DNA of 38,893 nt, taken from Clostridiaceae bacterium. GTDB taxonomy: Bacteria; Bacillota; Clostridia; DSM-8532. Positions within the stretch are counted from its first letter, which is position 1; every line of letters begins with the position of its first letter. The notes under the pieces were generated by a model that saw only the letters and a list, made by a program, of their open reading frames with translations, was not told the origin of the DNA and did not search any database. Shown here piece after piece: positions 1-7,807 of this stretch. The stretch is from assembly GCA_012521105.1 (NCBI GenBank), contig JAAYNA010000036.1, positions 1-38,893 on the forward strand, in the 5' to 3' direction. Both the position numbers and the translations under genes were made by a program.

Positions 1-162
1 TCCCCCTGTCTGGGTTTTAAAAAGCCTGAGCAAGTTTCATTATATCAAAATAAGTTATTAAGCTGAAGTTTTGAGCATATATTTTGAATAGTATGTGCTA
101 TTTTTATTTTAACTCAAATCCTGTGTTATTTAAAATTCAGGCAGAGGGAGGCATGCTGGTAA

Positions 163-1188
163 ATGAAGAATAACAGGAAGGCTCTTGTGATGCTGCTTAT
201 TGTATGCCTGCTTATTTTTTTATCTATTTCTAGAACCCTCAGAGAAAATGAAAAGGAGGAAGAGCCTGATAAACAGCAACAAACTGTACATAAGACAGAT
301 ATTATTGTATATAATACCCGAAATAAAGTTATTGAGCAAATGGACCTGGATGAATATATTGTAGGAGTTGTAGCAGCAGAAATGCCGGCCAGCTTCTCAA
401 TCGAAGCATTGAAAGCTCAGGCAATCGCAGCAAGAACATATGCCTTGGGAAGGGCACTGGGGAAGTACGGAAGTGGCACCGAAAGGCACCATGGAGCTCA
501 TGTATGTACCGACTCAACACATTGCCAGGCCTGGATTCCGAAGGAAATGTACCAGGCATGGTATCCAAACTCAAATGTAGAAGAAAACTGGTCAAAAATT
601 GAAGAGGCTGTATATGGAACAAGTGGTTTAATATTAACCTATGACGGCGAAATAATAAACCCGCTGTACCATGCAAACAGCGGGGGAATAACTGAAGAGA
701 TTCAGGAAGTATGGAGCTCGGTCAGCGAAGTGCCATACCTTCGAAGTGTATACAGTGAGGGAGAGTCTGACTATTCAAGCTTTGAAAAAACAGTGGTTTT
801 AACAGGCGAAGAAATTCGAGAAAAGCTGATGAAAGCATATCCCGATATTGTGTTTTTGGGTCCTGTGTCTGAAGATGTTGAAGTTGTACAATACACCAAT
901 AGTCAGAGAGCGAAGGAGATAAGAATAGGCAGCATAGTAATATCCGGAACAAAATTCAGAGAGTTGTTCTCACTGGCATCTACAATAATGGAAATTAATT
1001 TTATAGAGGACGATACTATAGAAGTTACAACATATGGTTTTGGTCATGGTGTTGGGATGAGCCAGTGCGGAGCGAATGAGCTGGCACAAAAAGGGCGAAA
1101 CTATGAATATATCCTGCAGTATTATTACACCGGGGTTGAAGTAGAGCCAATCCCGGAAGAGATTGCAGCTAAACTGAATAGTAATTAA
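163..1188 (+). CDS. spoIID: Stage II sporulation protein D (SpoIID), septal peptidoglycan lytic transglycosylase
   Basis: SpoIID degrades septal peptidoglycan during engulfment of the forespore, acting outside the mother-cell membrane with SpoIIM and SpoIIP. The 341-residue product has a single N-terminal membrane anchor (about residues 7-23), then the SpoIID domain. Visible hallmarks are AAEMPASFSIEALKAQA with the presumed catalytic Glu73, a Cys/His cluster CTDSTHC (residues 115-121), HANSGGIT, and GHGVGMSQCGANELAQ near the C-terminus. The ATG at 163 is preceded by GAGGGAGG (144-151) at good spacing. An earlier ATG at 153 runs into a stop after six codons. It heads a sporulation cluster with the LytM gene and spoIIID. 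In Bacillus this gene is made by sigma-E in the mother cell; I see no convincing sigma-E promoter in the 162 bases upstream, which contain no other gene. Confidence 0.97.
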   Translation: MKNNRKALVMLLIVCLLIFLSISRTLRENEKEEEPDKQQQTVHKTDIIVYNTRNKVIEQMDLDEYIVGVVAAEMPASFSIEALKAQAIAARTYALGRALGKYGSGTERHHGAHVCTDSTHCQAWIPKEMYQAWYPNSNVEENWSKIEEAVYGTSGLILTYDGEIINPLYHANSGGITEEIQEVWSSVSEVPYLRSVYSEGESDYSSFEKTVVLTGEEIREKLMKAYPDIVFLGPVSEDVEVVQYTNSQRAKEIRIGSIVISGTKFRELFSLASTIMEINFIEDDTIEVTTYGFGHGVGMSQCGANELAQKGRNYEYILQYYYTGVEVEPIPEEIAAKLNSN

Positions 1189-1254
1189 TCAAAAAATTCC
1201 TCACATGTATAAATCCACTTCTGTTGGCAATAATATTTGCTGGAGGTGGACAAT

Positions 1255-2217
1255 GTGAGTCAAAAAGGTTTTTATAATGATGATAAAGAATGGACCAGAA
1301 AGATAAAAGAATTTTTTAAAGAAAGCGGTTTTTATATCCTGGTTGTTATAGGATTATGCGTTCTTGCAGTGGGTGCCGTTTATTTTACGACAAATCATCT
1401 TATCACTTCACCCGAGCGGTACGAAAGCGATTTGGTTCCCGATGGAGCAGCCTTAGATGATGAAAAAAACGATTTTTCTTTGCAGGATGATGAAATAACA
1501 GATGTGGATCAATCTGCAATTGAACAACTTCAGAATCCTGAAAGAAGGTTTGATTATGAAATAGGCTTAAATACATCCTCCGAACCCAATACAGAAAACG
1601 GTGAGGAGCTTGTAGCTGAAAATGACAATACAATAAAAGACATACCGGAAATAGCCCAGGAGGATATTGAAACCATAGCAAAGCCAACCGTAGCACCAAC
1701 GGCTACACCTGCACCGTCAAAATCAAAGGAGTCTGACAAGGAAAAACAGCCCGAACAAAGCAGCGATTCTGAAGAAGTTATAAACCTGTTTGGCAGAAAA
1801 CCAACCTTTGTATTACCTCTTGAAGGTAAGATTTTGACTGATTATGCAATGGACAGACTTCTTTATTCAAAAACCCTCGACGAATGGCGTACACACAGCG
1901 GAATAGATATAGAGGCTCCCAGAGGTGAGGCTATAAAAGCTGTAGCCGATGGTTATATAAAAGAAATTAAAGAAGATCCCTGCTACGGTATTACCATTGT
2001 AATAGATCATGAAAATGGCTATAAATCTGTCTATTCGAATCTGGCAAGTGCGAGTATGGTAAGTGTAAACCAGAGAGTTAAGGCCGGCGATGCGATTTCC
2101 AGTGTGGGAAACACTGCAGTTTTTGAGTGTGCCGATCCTCCTCACCTGCACTTTGAAATGTATAAGGACGATAAGCTGATAGATCCAAAAACCGTACTTC
2201 CATTATCAAAGGAATAA
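1255..2217 (+). CDS. spoIIQ: SpoIIQ-type membrane-anchored M23 (LytM) peptidase
   Basis: Forespore membrane protein of the SpoIIQ type. In spore formers it interacts across the intermembrane space with SpoIIIAH and supports engulfment. I start at GTG 1255 because GGAGGTGG (1242-1249) lies just upstream; a TTG at 1237 would put the ribosome site inside the gene. Layout of the 320 residues: short cytosolic N-terminus, one membrane segment (about 27-45), a long acidic and Pro/Thr/Ser-rich linker (about 50-175), then a LytM domain (about 185-315). The zinc ligands are all present: THSGID gives His214 and Asp218, and HLHFEM gives His297 and His299. Bacillus subtilis SpoIIQ has lost one ligand, so this protein resembles the clostridial, possibly metal-binding, version. 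It lies 66 bases after spoIID and 97 before spoIIID. Confidence 0.9.
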   Translation: MSQKGFYNDDKEWTRKIKEFFKESGFYILVVIGLCVLAVGAVYFTTNHLITSPERYESDLVPDGAALDDEKNDFSLQDDEITDVDQSAIEQLQNPERRFDYEIGLNTSSEPNTENGEELVAENDNTIKDIPEIAQEDIETIAKPTVAPTATPAPSKSKESDKEKQPEQSSDSEEVINLFGRKPTFVLPLEGKILTDYAMDRLLYSKTLDEWRTHSGIDIEAPRGEAIKAVADGYIKEIKEDPCYGITIVIDHENGYKSVYSNLASASMVSVNQRVKAGDAISSVGNTAVFECADPPHLHFEMYKDDKLIDPKTVLPLSKE

Positions 2218-2314
2218 TCAGGTTTCATCAAAAAACATAACCGCATTAAAGTGTGCATATAAATATTAACAGAAACACCTCGAGCCAGGCAGGTTCTGAT
2301 GCTTTAGGAGGGAA

Positions 2315-2584
2315 ATGGCATTGAAGCAGTATATTGTAGAAAGGGCCCTCGAGCTGGGAGCATTTATAATTGAAAACAGAACAACGGTCAGGGCAGCGGC
2401 CCAGACCTTTGAAATCAGTAAAAGTACCGTACACAAGGATGTTACCGAGAGGCTTAGAAAACTTAATCCAGCCATGGCAAAACAGGTTAAGAAAATATTA
2501 GAGGAGAATAAGGCTGAAAGGCACATACGAGGTGGAGAAGCCACGCGGATAAAATACAAAAAGAACGAAAAAAAGGCCGGGTAA
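2315..2584 (+). CDS. spoIIID: Sporulation transcriptional regulator SpoIIID
   Basis: Small mother-cell DNA-binding protein that switches the sigma-E programme and helps turn on sigma-K genes in spore formers. The 89-residue product is full family length. It carries the helix-turn-helix TVRAAAQTFEISKSTVHKDV (about residues 24-43) and the basic C-terminal tail used for minor-groove contact. ATG 2315 has TAGGAGGG just upstream. The stop codon TAA (2582-2584) lies in the loop of the terminator that follows, so gene and transcript end together. In Bacillus subtilis spoIIID is directly followed by mbl; here three sugar-acid genes intervene. Confidence 0.97.
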   Translation: MALKQYIVERALELGAFIIENRTTVRAAAQTFEISKSTVHKDVTERLRKLNPAMAKQVKKILEENKAERHIRGGEATRIKYKKNEKKAG

Positions 2585-2599
2585 TTCCCGGTCTTTTTT
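2575..2599 (+). terminator. Rho-independent terminator of spoIIID
   Basis: GGCCGGG (2575-2581) pairs with CCCGGTC (2587-2593), with one G-U pair and a five-base loop TAATT, followed by six Ts. The spoIIID stop codon sits in the loop. Confidence 0.85.
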
Positions 2600-2641
2600 A
2601 AGTTTATAAAACCTTTTCTAACAGTAATTCCTTTTATTACA

Positions 2642-2670
2642 TTGCATCTGATATTGGTATGTATTAAACT
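2642..2670 (+). promoter_or_regulatory. Possible sigma-A promoter for the galactarate genes
   Basis: TTGCAT (2642-2647), a 17-base spacer and TAAACT (2665-2670) lie after the spoIIID terminator and about 90 bases before garD. Each hexamer matches four of six consensus bases, so this is a weak call. An imperfect inverted repeat AAAGGCTT / AAGCTTT just downstream (about 2680-2698) could be an operator. Confidence 0.3.
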
Positions 2671-2761
2671 AATAAATAAAAGGCTTGTAAAGCTTTAATT
2701 CCATGGAATAATTAATTGATATCTCTTTAATATGTTTTTAACTATTACCGGGGGGCAATAT

Positions 2762-4297
2762 ATGTGTAATAATAAGAAAGACAGACCTCTGTTTGTAAAA
2801 ATCAATAATCTCGACAACGTGGCAATTGCTGTTAAACCCAAAGGCGTTGAAAAAGGATCCACCATTTCTGAAAATATAAAAACCATTGAATTTATTCCAC
2901 AAAGTCATAAAGTAGCATTAAAAGATTTCAAATCTGGGGATGAAATAATCCGATATGGGGCTGTAATAGGTTATGCAAAAGAAGACATTCCGAAAGGAAG
3001 CTGGGTCAGTGAAGATAGAGTAATACTTCCAAAAGCCCCTGCCCTTTCAGAACTTCCCATTGGAACCAGGGTTCCAAAATCGTTGCCTCCCCTGGACGGC
3101 TACACATTTTTGGGTTATAGGAACAGTGATGGAACTGTCGGTACAAAAAATATGCTTGGGATTGTTACATGCGTGCAATGTGTAGAGGGCGTACTGAATA
3201 TAGCAGTTGAAAAAATAAGAAATGAACTGTTGCCCAAATACCCTAATGTTGATGGAGTAATGCCCATTAACCATAATTATGGCTGTGGTGTTGCCATAGA
3301 TGCACCTGAGGCAGTTGTTCCGATACGTATCCTTAAAAATTTGGCCCTGCATCCGAATTTTGGGGGAGAGCTGCTTGTAGTAAGCCTTGGATGCGAAAAA
3401 CTTCCACCCGAAAGATTACTTCCAGAGGTTGGAGAAGAAAATATTATAGTTTTTCAGGACGAACCCGGATTTAAGCCAATGGTTGACAGAATTGTACAAA
3501 AAGCCGACGAAATTCTAAAACGGCTAAATAAGCGTAAAAGGGAAGTATGCCCTGCATCGGATCTTGTGGTTGGTCTTCAATGTGGTGGAAGCGATGCTTT
3601 TTCAGGAGTTACGGCAAACCCTGCTGTTGGGTATGCAGCCGATCTGCTTGTAAGGGCCGGAGCCACGGTGATGTTTTCCGAAGTCACCGAAGTACGGGAT
3701 GGAATACATCTTTTAACGCCAAGAGCCATTAATGAACAAGTTGGTGAAAAACTAAAGAAGGAAATGGCGTGGTATGATCATTACCTTGAGCTTGGTGGAG
3801 TAGGCAGGGACGCAAATACCACACCGGGAAACAAAAAAGGCGGGTTAGTGAACATTGTAGAAAAATCTCTGGGATCAATAGCGAAGTCTGGAAGTTCTGT
3901 TATTTCGCATGTTCTGTCACCGGGTGAAAAGGTAAAACCCGACCAGAAGGGTTTAATATTTGCTGCAACACCTGCGAGTGACTTTGTATGTGGGACATGC
4001 CAGCTGGCATCGGGAATTACACTGCAGGTTTTCACCACAGGCAGAGGCACAACTTATGGTCTGGAAATGGCACCAGTTATAAAGGTTTCAAGCCGTACCG
4101 ATTTGTCTGAGAAATGGAAGGATTTAATTGATATTGACGCAGGAAAAATAGTATCGAGTGACGCGACAATAGAAGAGGTAGGAATGGAAATTTTTAAGCT
4201 TATTCTTGAGGTTGCCAGTGGAAAGAAAAAAGTCTGGACAGACTACTATGGTATATACAACGCTATATGCCTGTTTAATCCTGCACCTGTCACCTGA
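2762..4297 (+). CDS. garD: Galactarate dehydratase (UxaA/GarD family)
   Basis: Dehydrates galactarate (mucate) to 5-keto-4-deoxy-D-glucarate; cytosolic, metal-dependent. I start at ATG 2762, six bases after GGGGGG (2750-2755); an in-frame ATG at 2732 has no ribosome site. The 511-residue product has an N-terminal SAF-type domain (about 15-95) and the large UxaA/GarD domain. Stretches I recognise as close to Escherichia coli GarD include [69 protein letters not shown] and [11 protein letters not shown], and both end in FNPAPVT. The match over the second half is strong enough to prefer galactarate over altronate as substrate, though substrate choice within the family is inferred. It is followed after 66 bases by the DapA-family gene and then garR, all on one strand. 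Confidence 0.85.
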   Translation: MCNNKKDRPLFVKINNLDNVAIAVKPKGVEKGSTISENIKTIEFIPQSHKVALKDFKSGDEIIRYGAVIGYAKEDIPKGSWVSEDRVILPKAPALSELPIGTRVPKSLPPLDGYTFLGYRNSDGTVGTKNMLGIVTCVQCVEGVLNIAVEKIRNELLPKYPNVDGVMPINHNYGCGVAIDAPEAVVPIRILKNLALHPNFGGELLVVSLGCEKLPPERLLPEVGEENIIVFQDEPGFKPMVDRIVQKADEILKRLNKRKREVCPASDLVVGLQCGGSDAFSGVTANPAVGYAADLLVRAGATVMFSEVTEVRDGIHLLTPRAINEQVGEKLKKEMAWYDHYLELGGVGRDANTTPGNKKGGLVNIVEKSLGSIAKSGSSVISHVLSPGEKVKPDQKGLIFAATPASDFVCGTCQLASGITLQVFTTGRGTTYGLEMAPVIKVSSRTDLSEKWKDLIDIDAGKIVSSDATIEEVGMEIFKLILEVASGKKKVWTDYYGIYNAICLFNPAPVT

Positions 4298-4363
4298 GGG
4301 CAGTAAATAAAGCAGGTTAGGTTTATGCCCATTCACATTAAATTTAGCAAAGGAGTAACAGTT

Positions 4364-5260
4364 ATGTTAAGTATTAACGATGTAAAAGGAGTTATTCCTC
4401 CGATAATTACTCCGGTGGACAGCGAAGAGAACGTTGATAAAGCCGGATTGCAAAGGGTTATTGACCATGTGATTGATGGCGGAGTTCACGGGGTATTTGT
4501 ACTTGGAAGTAATGGTGAGTTCTATGCTTTTGATTATGAAAACCAGAAAAGAGCGGTTGAAATTACAGTAGAACATGTAAATAAACGAGTTCCGGTTTAT
4601 GCCGGCGCAAGTGCCATTACAACCAAGGAATGCGTAAAGCTTGCTAAATTGGCTGAAGAAATTGGTGCCGATGCAGTTACAGTTTTAACCCCGATGTTTA
4701 TAAGACCCAATGAAAATGAAATGTACGAGCATTTTAAAACAATTGCAAAGTCAACGAATTTGCCGGTTCTGTTGTATAATAACCCGGATAAAACCACCAA
4801 TAATATTTCTGTTTTACTGTTGGAAAAGCTGTCTCAAATAGACAATATAGTTGGTATAAAAAACACTTCGCTTAATTTTTCTCAAACGATAGAATATATA
4901 AGAGTTACAAAGAATAATCCCTCTTTCAGGGTTTTAAGTGGCTCAGACTATACAATCTTCGGAACCCTTGCTTACGGGGGCGCGGGTTGTGTTGCAGGCA
5001 CAGCCAATGTAGCCCCGAAACTGGTTGTGGAAATTTATGAAAAGTTTATTGCCGGAGATCTTGAAGGGGCGCTAAATGCCCAGTTTAAACTTATACCGCT
5101 TAGAAATACATATAATTATGGCAGTTTCCCTGTGGTAATGAAAGACTGCCTGAATTTGCTGGGACTTCAGGTTGGAAACCCGGTAAAACCAATTGATCAT
5201 TGCTCACAGGAAAGGCTTGACGATCTGAAAAAAGTTCTGTCGGATTTGGAACTTCTTTAA
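4364..5260 (+). CDS. DapA-family class I aldolase/dehydratase, likely acting on 5-keto-4-deoxy-D-glucarate
   Basis: Member of the dihydrodipicolinate synthase / N-acetylneuraminate lyase superfamily, a TIM barrel that works through a lysine Schiff base. I start at ATG 4364, eight bases after AAAGGAG (4349-4355); a start at 4325 lacks a ribosome site. The 298-residue product shows LGSNGEF (phosphate/carboxylate-binding loop position), YNNP with Tyr138, and VGIKNTS with the Schiff-base Lys166. The family includes DapA, NanA, KdgD (5-keto-4-deoxyglucarate dehydratase, giving 2,5-dioxovalerate) and sugar-acid aldolases, and sequence alone does not settle the reaction. Its place between garD and garR argues for an aldolase giving pyruvate and tartronate semialdehyde, the job of the unrelated GarL in E. 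coli. If it were KdgD, garR would have no role in the pathway. Confidence 0.75.
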   Translation: MLSINDVKGVIPPIITPVDSEENVDKAGLQRVIDHVIDGGVHGVFVLGSNGEFYAFDYENQKRAVEITVEHVNKRVPVYAGASAITTKECVKLAKLAEEIGADAVTVLTPMFIRPNENEMYEHFKTIAKSTNLPVLLYNNPDKTTNNISVLLLEKLSQIDNIVGIKNTSLNFSQTIEYIRVTKNNPSFRVLSGSDYTIFGTLAYGGAGCVAGTANVAPKLVVEIYEKFIAGDLEGALNAQFKLIPLRNTYNYGSFPVVMKDCLNLLGLQVGNPVKPIDHCSQERLDDLKKVLSDLELL

Positions 5261-5343
5261 GCAACACAAAAAACGGTTTGGTAAATTATTTAAAGTAATA
5301 ATAAAAATAAATACAATGAAACGTCAGTGGGAGGAGAATGAGT

Positions 5344-6228
5344 ATGAAAATAGGATTTATCGGGCTTGGTATAATGGGTAAGCCCATGGCTAAAAACCTT
5401 ATAAAAGCCGGATACCAGCTTGTAGTATGTGATTTGGTTCAATCTGCTGTAGACGAGCTTGTAGCCCTTGGTGCTGAAGCTGCTGCCAATGGAAAAGAAG
5501 TTGCTTCCAAATGCAATGTCATTATAACAATGCTTCCGAACTCGCCCCATGTTAAAACCGTTGTTTTAGGTGAGGGAGGTATTATAGAAGGCGCAAAAGC
5601 CGGTTCAGTTGTCATAGACATGAGTTCAATTGCCCCTCTTGCCAGTCGTGAAATTTATGCTGCCCTTGAAGAGAAGGGAATTGACATGCTTGATGCACCG
5701 GTTAGCGGTGGTGAGCCAAAAGCCATTGATGGTACATTGTCTGTCATGGTTGGCGGCAAAAAAGAAGTATTTGACATATATTACGATATAATGAAATCTA
5801 TGGCTGCATCTGTTGTATATGTAGGGGAAATAGGTGCGGGGAACACAGCAAAGCTATGTAATCAGATTATTGTAGCACTTAACATTGCAGCGGTATCTGA
5901 GGCTTTTATCCTTGCAAAGAAAGCAGGGGTAGACCCTGAACTTGTCTATCAGGCAATCAGGGGAGGCCTTGCAGGAAGTACTGTGATGGATGCAAAAGTG
6001 CCTATGATGCTGGATAGAAATTTTAAACCCGGTTTTAAAATCGACCTGCATATCAAGGACCTGAGTAATGTTCTGGAAACATCTCACGGTGTTGGAGTTC
6101 CCCTTCCATTAACTTCGCAGGTTATGGAAATAATGCAGGCAATAAAGCTGGATGGCTGTGGTGTAGAAGATCACGCAAGTATTTTGAAATATTATGAGAA
6201 AATCGCCAATACCATTTTGGAGAGATAA
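5344..6228 (+). CDS. garR: Tartronate semialdehyde reductase (2-hydroxy-3-oxopropionate reductase)
   Basis: NAD(P)H-dependent beta-hydroxyacid dehydrogenase that reduces tartronate semialdehyde to D-glycerate. I start at ATG 5344, seven bases after GGAGGAG (5330-5336); ATG 5338 is too close. This gives 294 residues, the length of E. coli GarR. Visible features: the Rossmann loop GFIGLGIMGKPMAKNL at the N-terminus, ITMLPNSPHVK, DMSSIAPLASREI, DAPVSGGEPKAIDGTLSVMV with substrate-contact Ser121, GNTAKLCNQ with the catalytic Lys170, and YQAIRGGLAGSTVMDAK. Similarity to GarR, as I know it, runs through the whole length. It ends the three-gene set; a hairpin follows the stop. No glycerate kinase or sugar-acid transporter is in the window. 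Confidence 0.92.
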   Translation: MKIGFIGLGIMGKPMAKNLIKAGYQLVVCDLVQSAVDELVALGAEAAANGKEVASKCNVIITMLPNSPHVKTVVLGEGGIIEGAKAGSVVIDMSSIAPLASREIYAALEEKGIDMLDAPVSGGEPKAIDGTLSVMVGGKKEVFDIYYDIMKSMAASVVYVGEIGAGNTAKLCNQIIVALNIAAVSEAFILAKKAGVDPELVYQAIRGGLAGSTVMDAKVPMMLDRNFKPGFKIDLHIKDLSNVLETSHGVGVPLPLTSQVMEIMQAIKLDGCGVEDHASILKYYEKIANTILER

Positions 6229-6281
6229 TCTGGCTTTGTGCAAATTTTGCGGTAAACAGAACAAAATATAAAATAAAAAGC

Positions 6282-6323
6282 GGAACGTTTCCTAAACTTT
6301 ATGTTTATGCGTTCCCTTTTTTT
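6282..6323 (+). terminator. Probable terminator after garR
   Basis: GGAACG (6282-6287) pairs with CGTTCC (6310-6315) around a 22-base loop, followed by a run of seven Ts. Flanking A and T runs extend the stem. The large loop makes it only moderately convincing. Confidence 0.5.
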
Positions 6324-6353
6324 ATGAAATTTTATGTCATAATGTTAAAATTC

Positions 6354-6383
6354 ATTTGCATTCGGCTGCAAATGTGATAATAT
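6354..6383 (+). promoter_or_regulatory. Candidate mbl promoter with a palindrome over the -35 region
   Basis: TTGCAT (6356-6361), 16-base spacer, TAATAT (6378-6383). The perfect inverted repeat ATTTGCA (6354-6360) / TGCAAAT (6367-6373) with six bases between covers the -35 box and could be an operator. The remaining bases up to mbl (6384-6541) form a long AT-rich leader in which I see no gene. Confidence 0.4.
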
Positions 6384-6541
6384 AAAAACAGACAAAAGCT
6401 GACACAAAAAATATACTTATTTTTTATGTTTTTAACATGGGGAATATGTCTGTACATAAATATACATGGGTATAATAGTTATGCTTGAACGCTTACAAAC
6501 AAATTTACAATAAAATACATAACAGTAAGGGGTTGTCTTGA

Positions 6542-7570
6542 TTGGGTCTTGGTCTTGATATAGGTATTGATTTAGGAACTGCGACTATTTTGGTCTATAT
6601 AAAGGGAAAGGGTATTGTTCTTAGAGAACCCTCTGTTGTTGCAATTGATAAGAACACAAACCGGTTACTGGCAGTAGGAGAAGAAGCTCGGAAAATGCTG
6701 GGCAGAACCCCGGGGAATATTGTAGCCATCAGGCCTTTGCGTGATGGCGTTATTTCAGATTACCAGGTAACCGAGCGGATGCTGAAATATTTTCTGAACA
6801 AGGTATGCAGCAGAAGTATGTTTAAGCTGTTTAAGCCAAGAGTTATGATATGTGTTCCGAGCGGAGTAACAGAAGTTGAAAAACGTGCCGTTGAAGATGC
6901 TGCCATTCAGGCAGGTGCACGAAAAACATATCTTATAGAAGAGCCAATTGCAGCTGCCATTGGAGCAGGCATAGATATTACCAAGGCCTGTGGCAGCATG
7001 GTGGTTGATATAGGTGGCGGCACAACAGATATTGCCGTTATCTCTCTCGGCGGAACAGTTGTAAGCAGCACCACAAAAATTGCCGGCGACAAGTTTGACG
7101 AAGCCATAATAAGGTACATGCGGAAGAAGCACAATATAATGATTGGCGAGCGTACCGCTGAAGAAGTAAAGATGAAAATCGGAACTGTTTTCCCAAGAAC
7201 AGAAGAAGTGGTAATGGATGTAAGAGGAAGAAATCTTGTATCTGGTCTTCCCAAAACAATACAAATATCCTCAACAGAAATAATGGAGGCATTGGAAGAG
7301 CCTGTTTCCAACATAGTAGATGCTGTGCATTCAGTACTTGAAAGAACACCCCCCGAATTATCTGCTGATATCAGCGATCGGGGAATTGTAATGACGGGTG
7401 GTGGCTGTCTTGTTTATGGATTTGATAAGCTTCTGCAGCACAGAACAGGGATAGACGTTATAATAGCAGAAGATGCGGTTTCTTGTGTGGCTCTTGGAAC
7501 GGGAAAAGTTCTTGATAACATAGAAATACTTGAAGCGTCAAGCTCAGAAAGCTCCAATTACCGTAGATAG
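6542..7570 (+). CDS. mbl: Actin-like rod-shape protein Mbl (MreB family)
   Basis: Bacterial actin homologue that forms membrane-associated filaments and guides peptidoglycan synthesis along the cell cylinder. The 342-residue product has the MreB/Mbl nucleotide-binding signature: IGIDLGTATILVYIKGKGIV near the N-terminus (phosphate 1), LIEEPIAAAIGAGI, VVDIGGGTTDIAVISLGG (phosphate 2) and GIVMTGGGCLVYG (adenosine site). The start is TTG 6542, preceded by AAGGGG (about 6527-6532); no ATG or GTG fits. Position downstream of spoIIID and upstream of two flagellar rod-type genes matches the Bacillus order spoIIID-mbl-flhO-flhP, which is why I prefer Mbl to MreB. There is no mreC/mreD next to it, which also fits Mbl. 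Confidence 0.92.
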   Translation: MGLGLDIGIDLGTATILVYIKGKGIVLREPSVVAIDKNTNRLLAVGEEARKMLGRTPGNIVAIRPLRDGVISDYQVTERMLKYFLNKVCSRSMFKLFKPRVMICVPSGVTEVEKRAVEDAAIQAGARKTYLIEEPIAAAIGAGIDITKACGSMVVDIGGGTTDIAVISLGGTVVSSTTKIAGDKFDEAIIRYMRKKHNIMIGERTAEEVKMKIGTVFPRTEEVVMDVRGRNLVSGLPKTIQISSTEIMEALEEPVSNIVDAVHSVLERTPPELSADISDRGIVMTGGGCLVYGFDKLLQHRTGIDVIIAEDAVSCVALGTGKVLDNIEILEASSSESSNYRR

Positions 7571-7583
7571 CATATAATAAAAG

Positions 7584-7613
7584 GGCTGTTTCAAAATTTG
7601 AAACAGTCTTTTT
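7584..7613 (+). terminator. Terminator of mbl
   Basis: GGCTGTTTCAA (7584-7594) pairs with TTGAAACAGTC (7598-7608), eleven pairs with one G-U and a three-base loop, followed by six Ts. Confidence 0.9.
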
Positions 7614-7638
7614 TAATAAATAATATTATTTATTTTCT

Positions 7639-7694
7639 AAAAGTTTCCGATAAAGACATTAGAGTCATTTTCTTGTCAGCTGGAAACTTTTTTT
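7639..7694 (+). promoter_or_regulatory. Second terminator-like hairpin in the flgF leader
   Basis: AAAAGTTTCC (7639-7648) pairs perfectly with GGAAACTTTT (7682-7691) around a 33-base loop that itself contains GACA/TGTC, and the 3' arm runs into seven Ts. It follows the mbl terminator by only 25 bases, so it may act as an attenuator of transcription into the flagellar genes or as a back-up terminator. TCCGATAA (7646-7653) in the 5' arm resembles a sigma-28 -10 box but has no TAAA -35 at the right distance. The rest of 7571-7807 is AT-rich with no gene. Confidence 0.45.
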
Positions 7695-7807
7695 GACATA
7701 TAGTTGATTACAGGCAGGAAAAAATAAGCTTTACAAAAGTGAACATAGAAACATTTTAGTGTTGAAAATATTTAATAATACTATAAATTTTGTAAAGGAA
7801 GATATTT

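Noticed and set aside
60..110. CATATATT as a sigma-E -10 box for spoIID
   Set aside because: The -10 matches loosely and the best -35-like sequence (GTTATT) is at the wrong distance; expected from biology but not supported by the bases.
6755..7264. 169-codon open frame antisense to mbl
   Set aside because: No ribosome site, Cys/Tyr/His-rich composition typical of a shadow frame, and it lies wholly within a strongly conserved gene.
7639..7694. c-di-GMP or other known riboswitch ahead of the flagellar genes
   Set aside because: The hairpin lacks the conserved core of the known c-di-GMP classes; only a generic terminator-like structure is visible.
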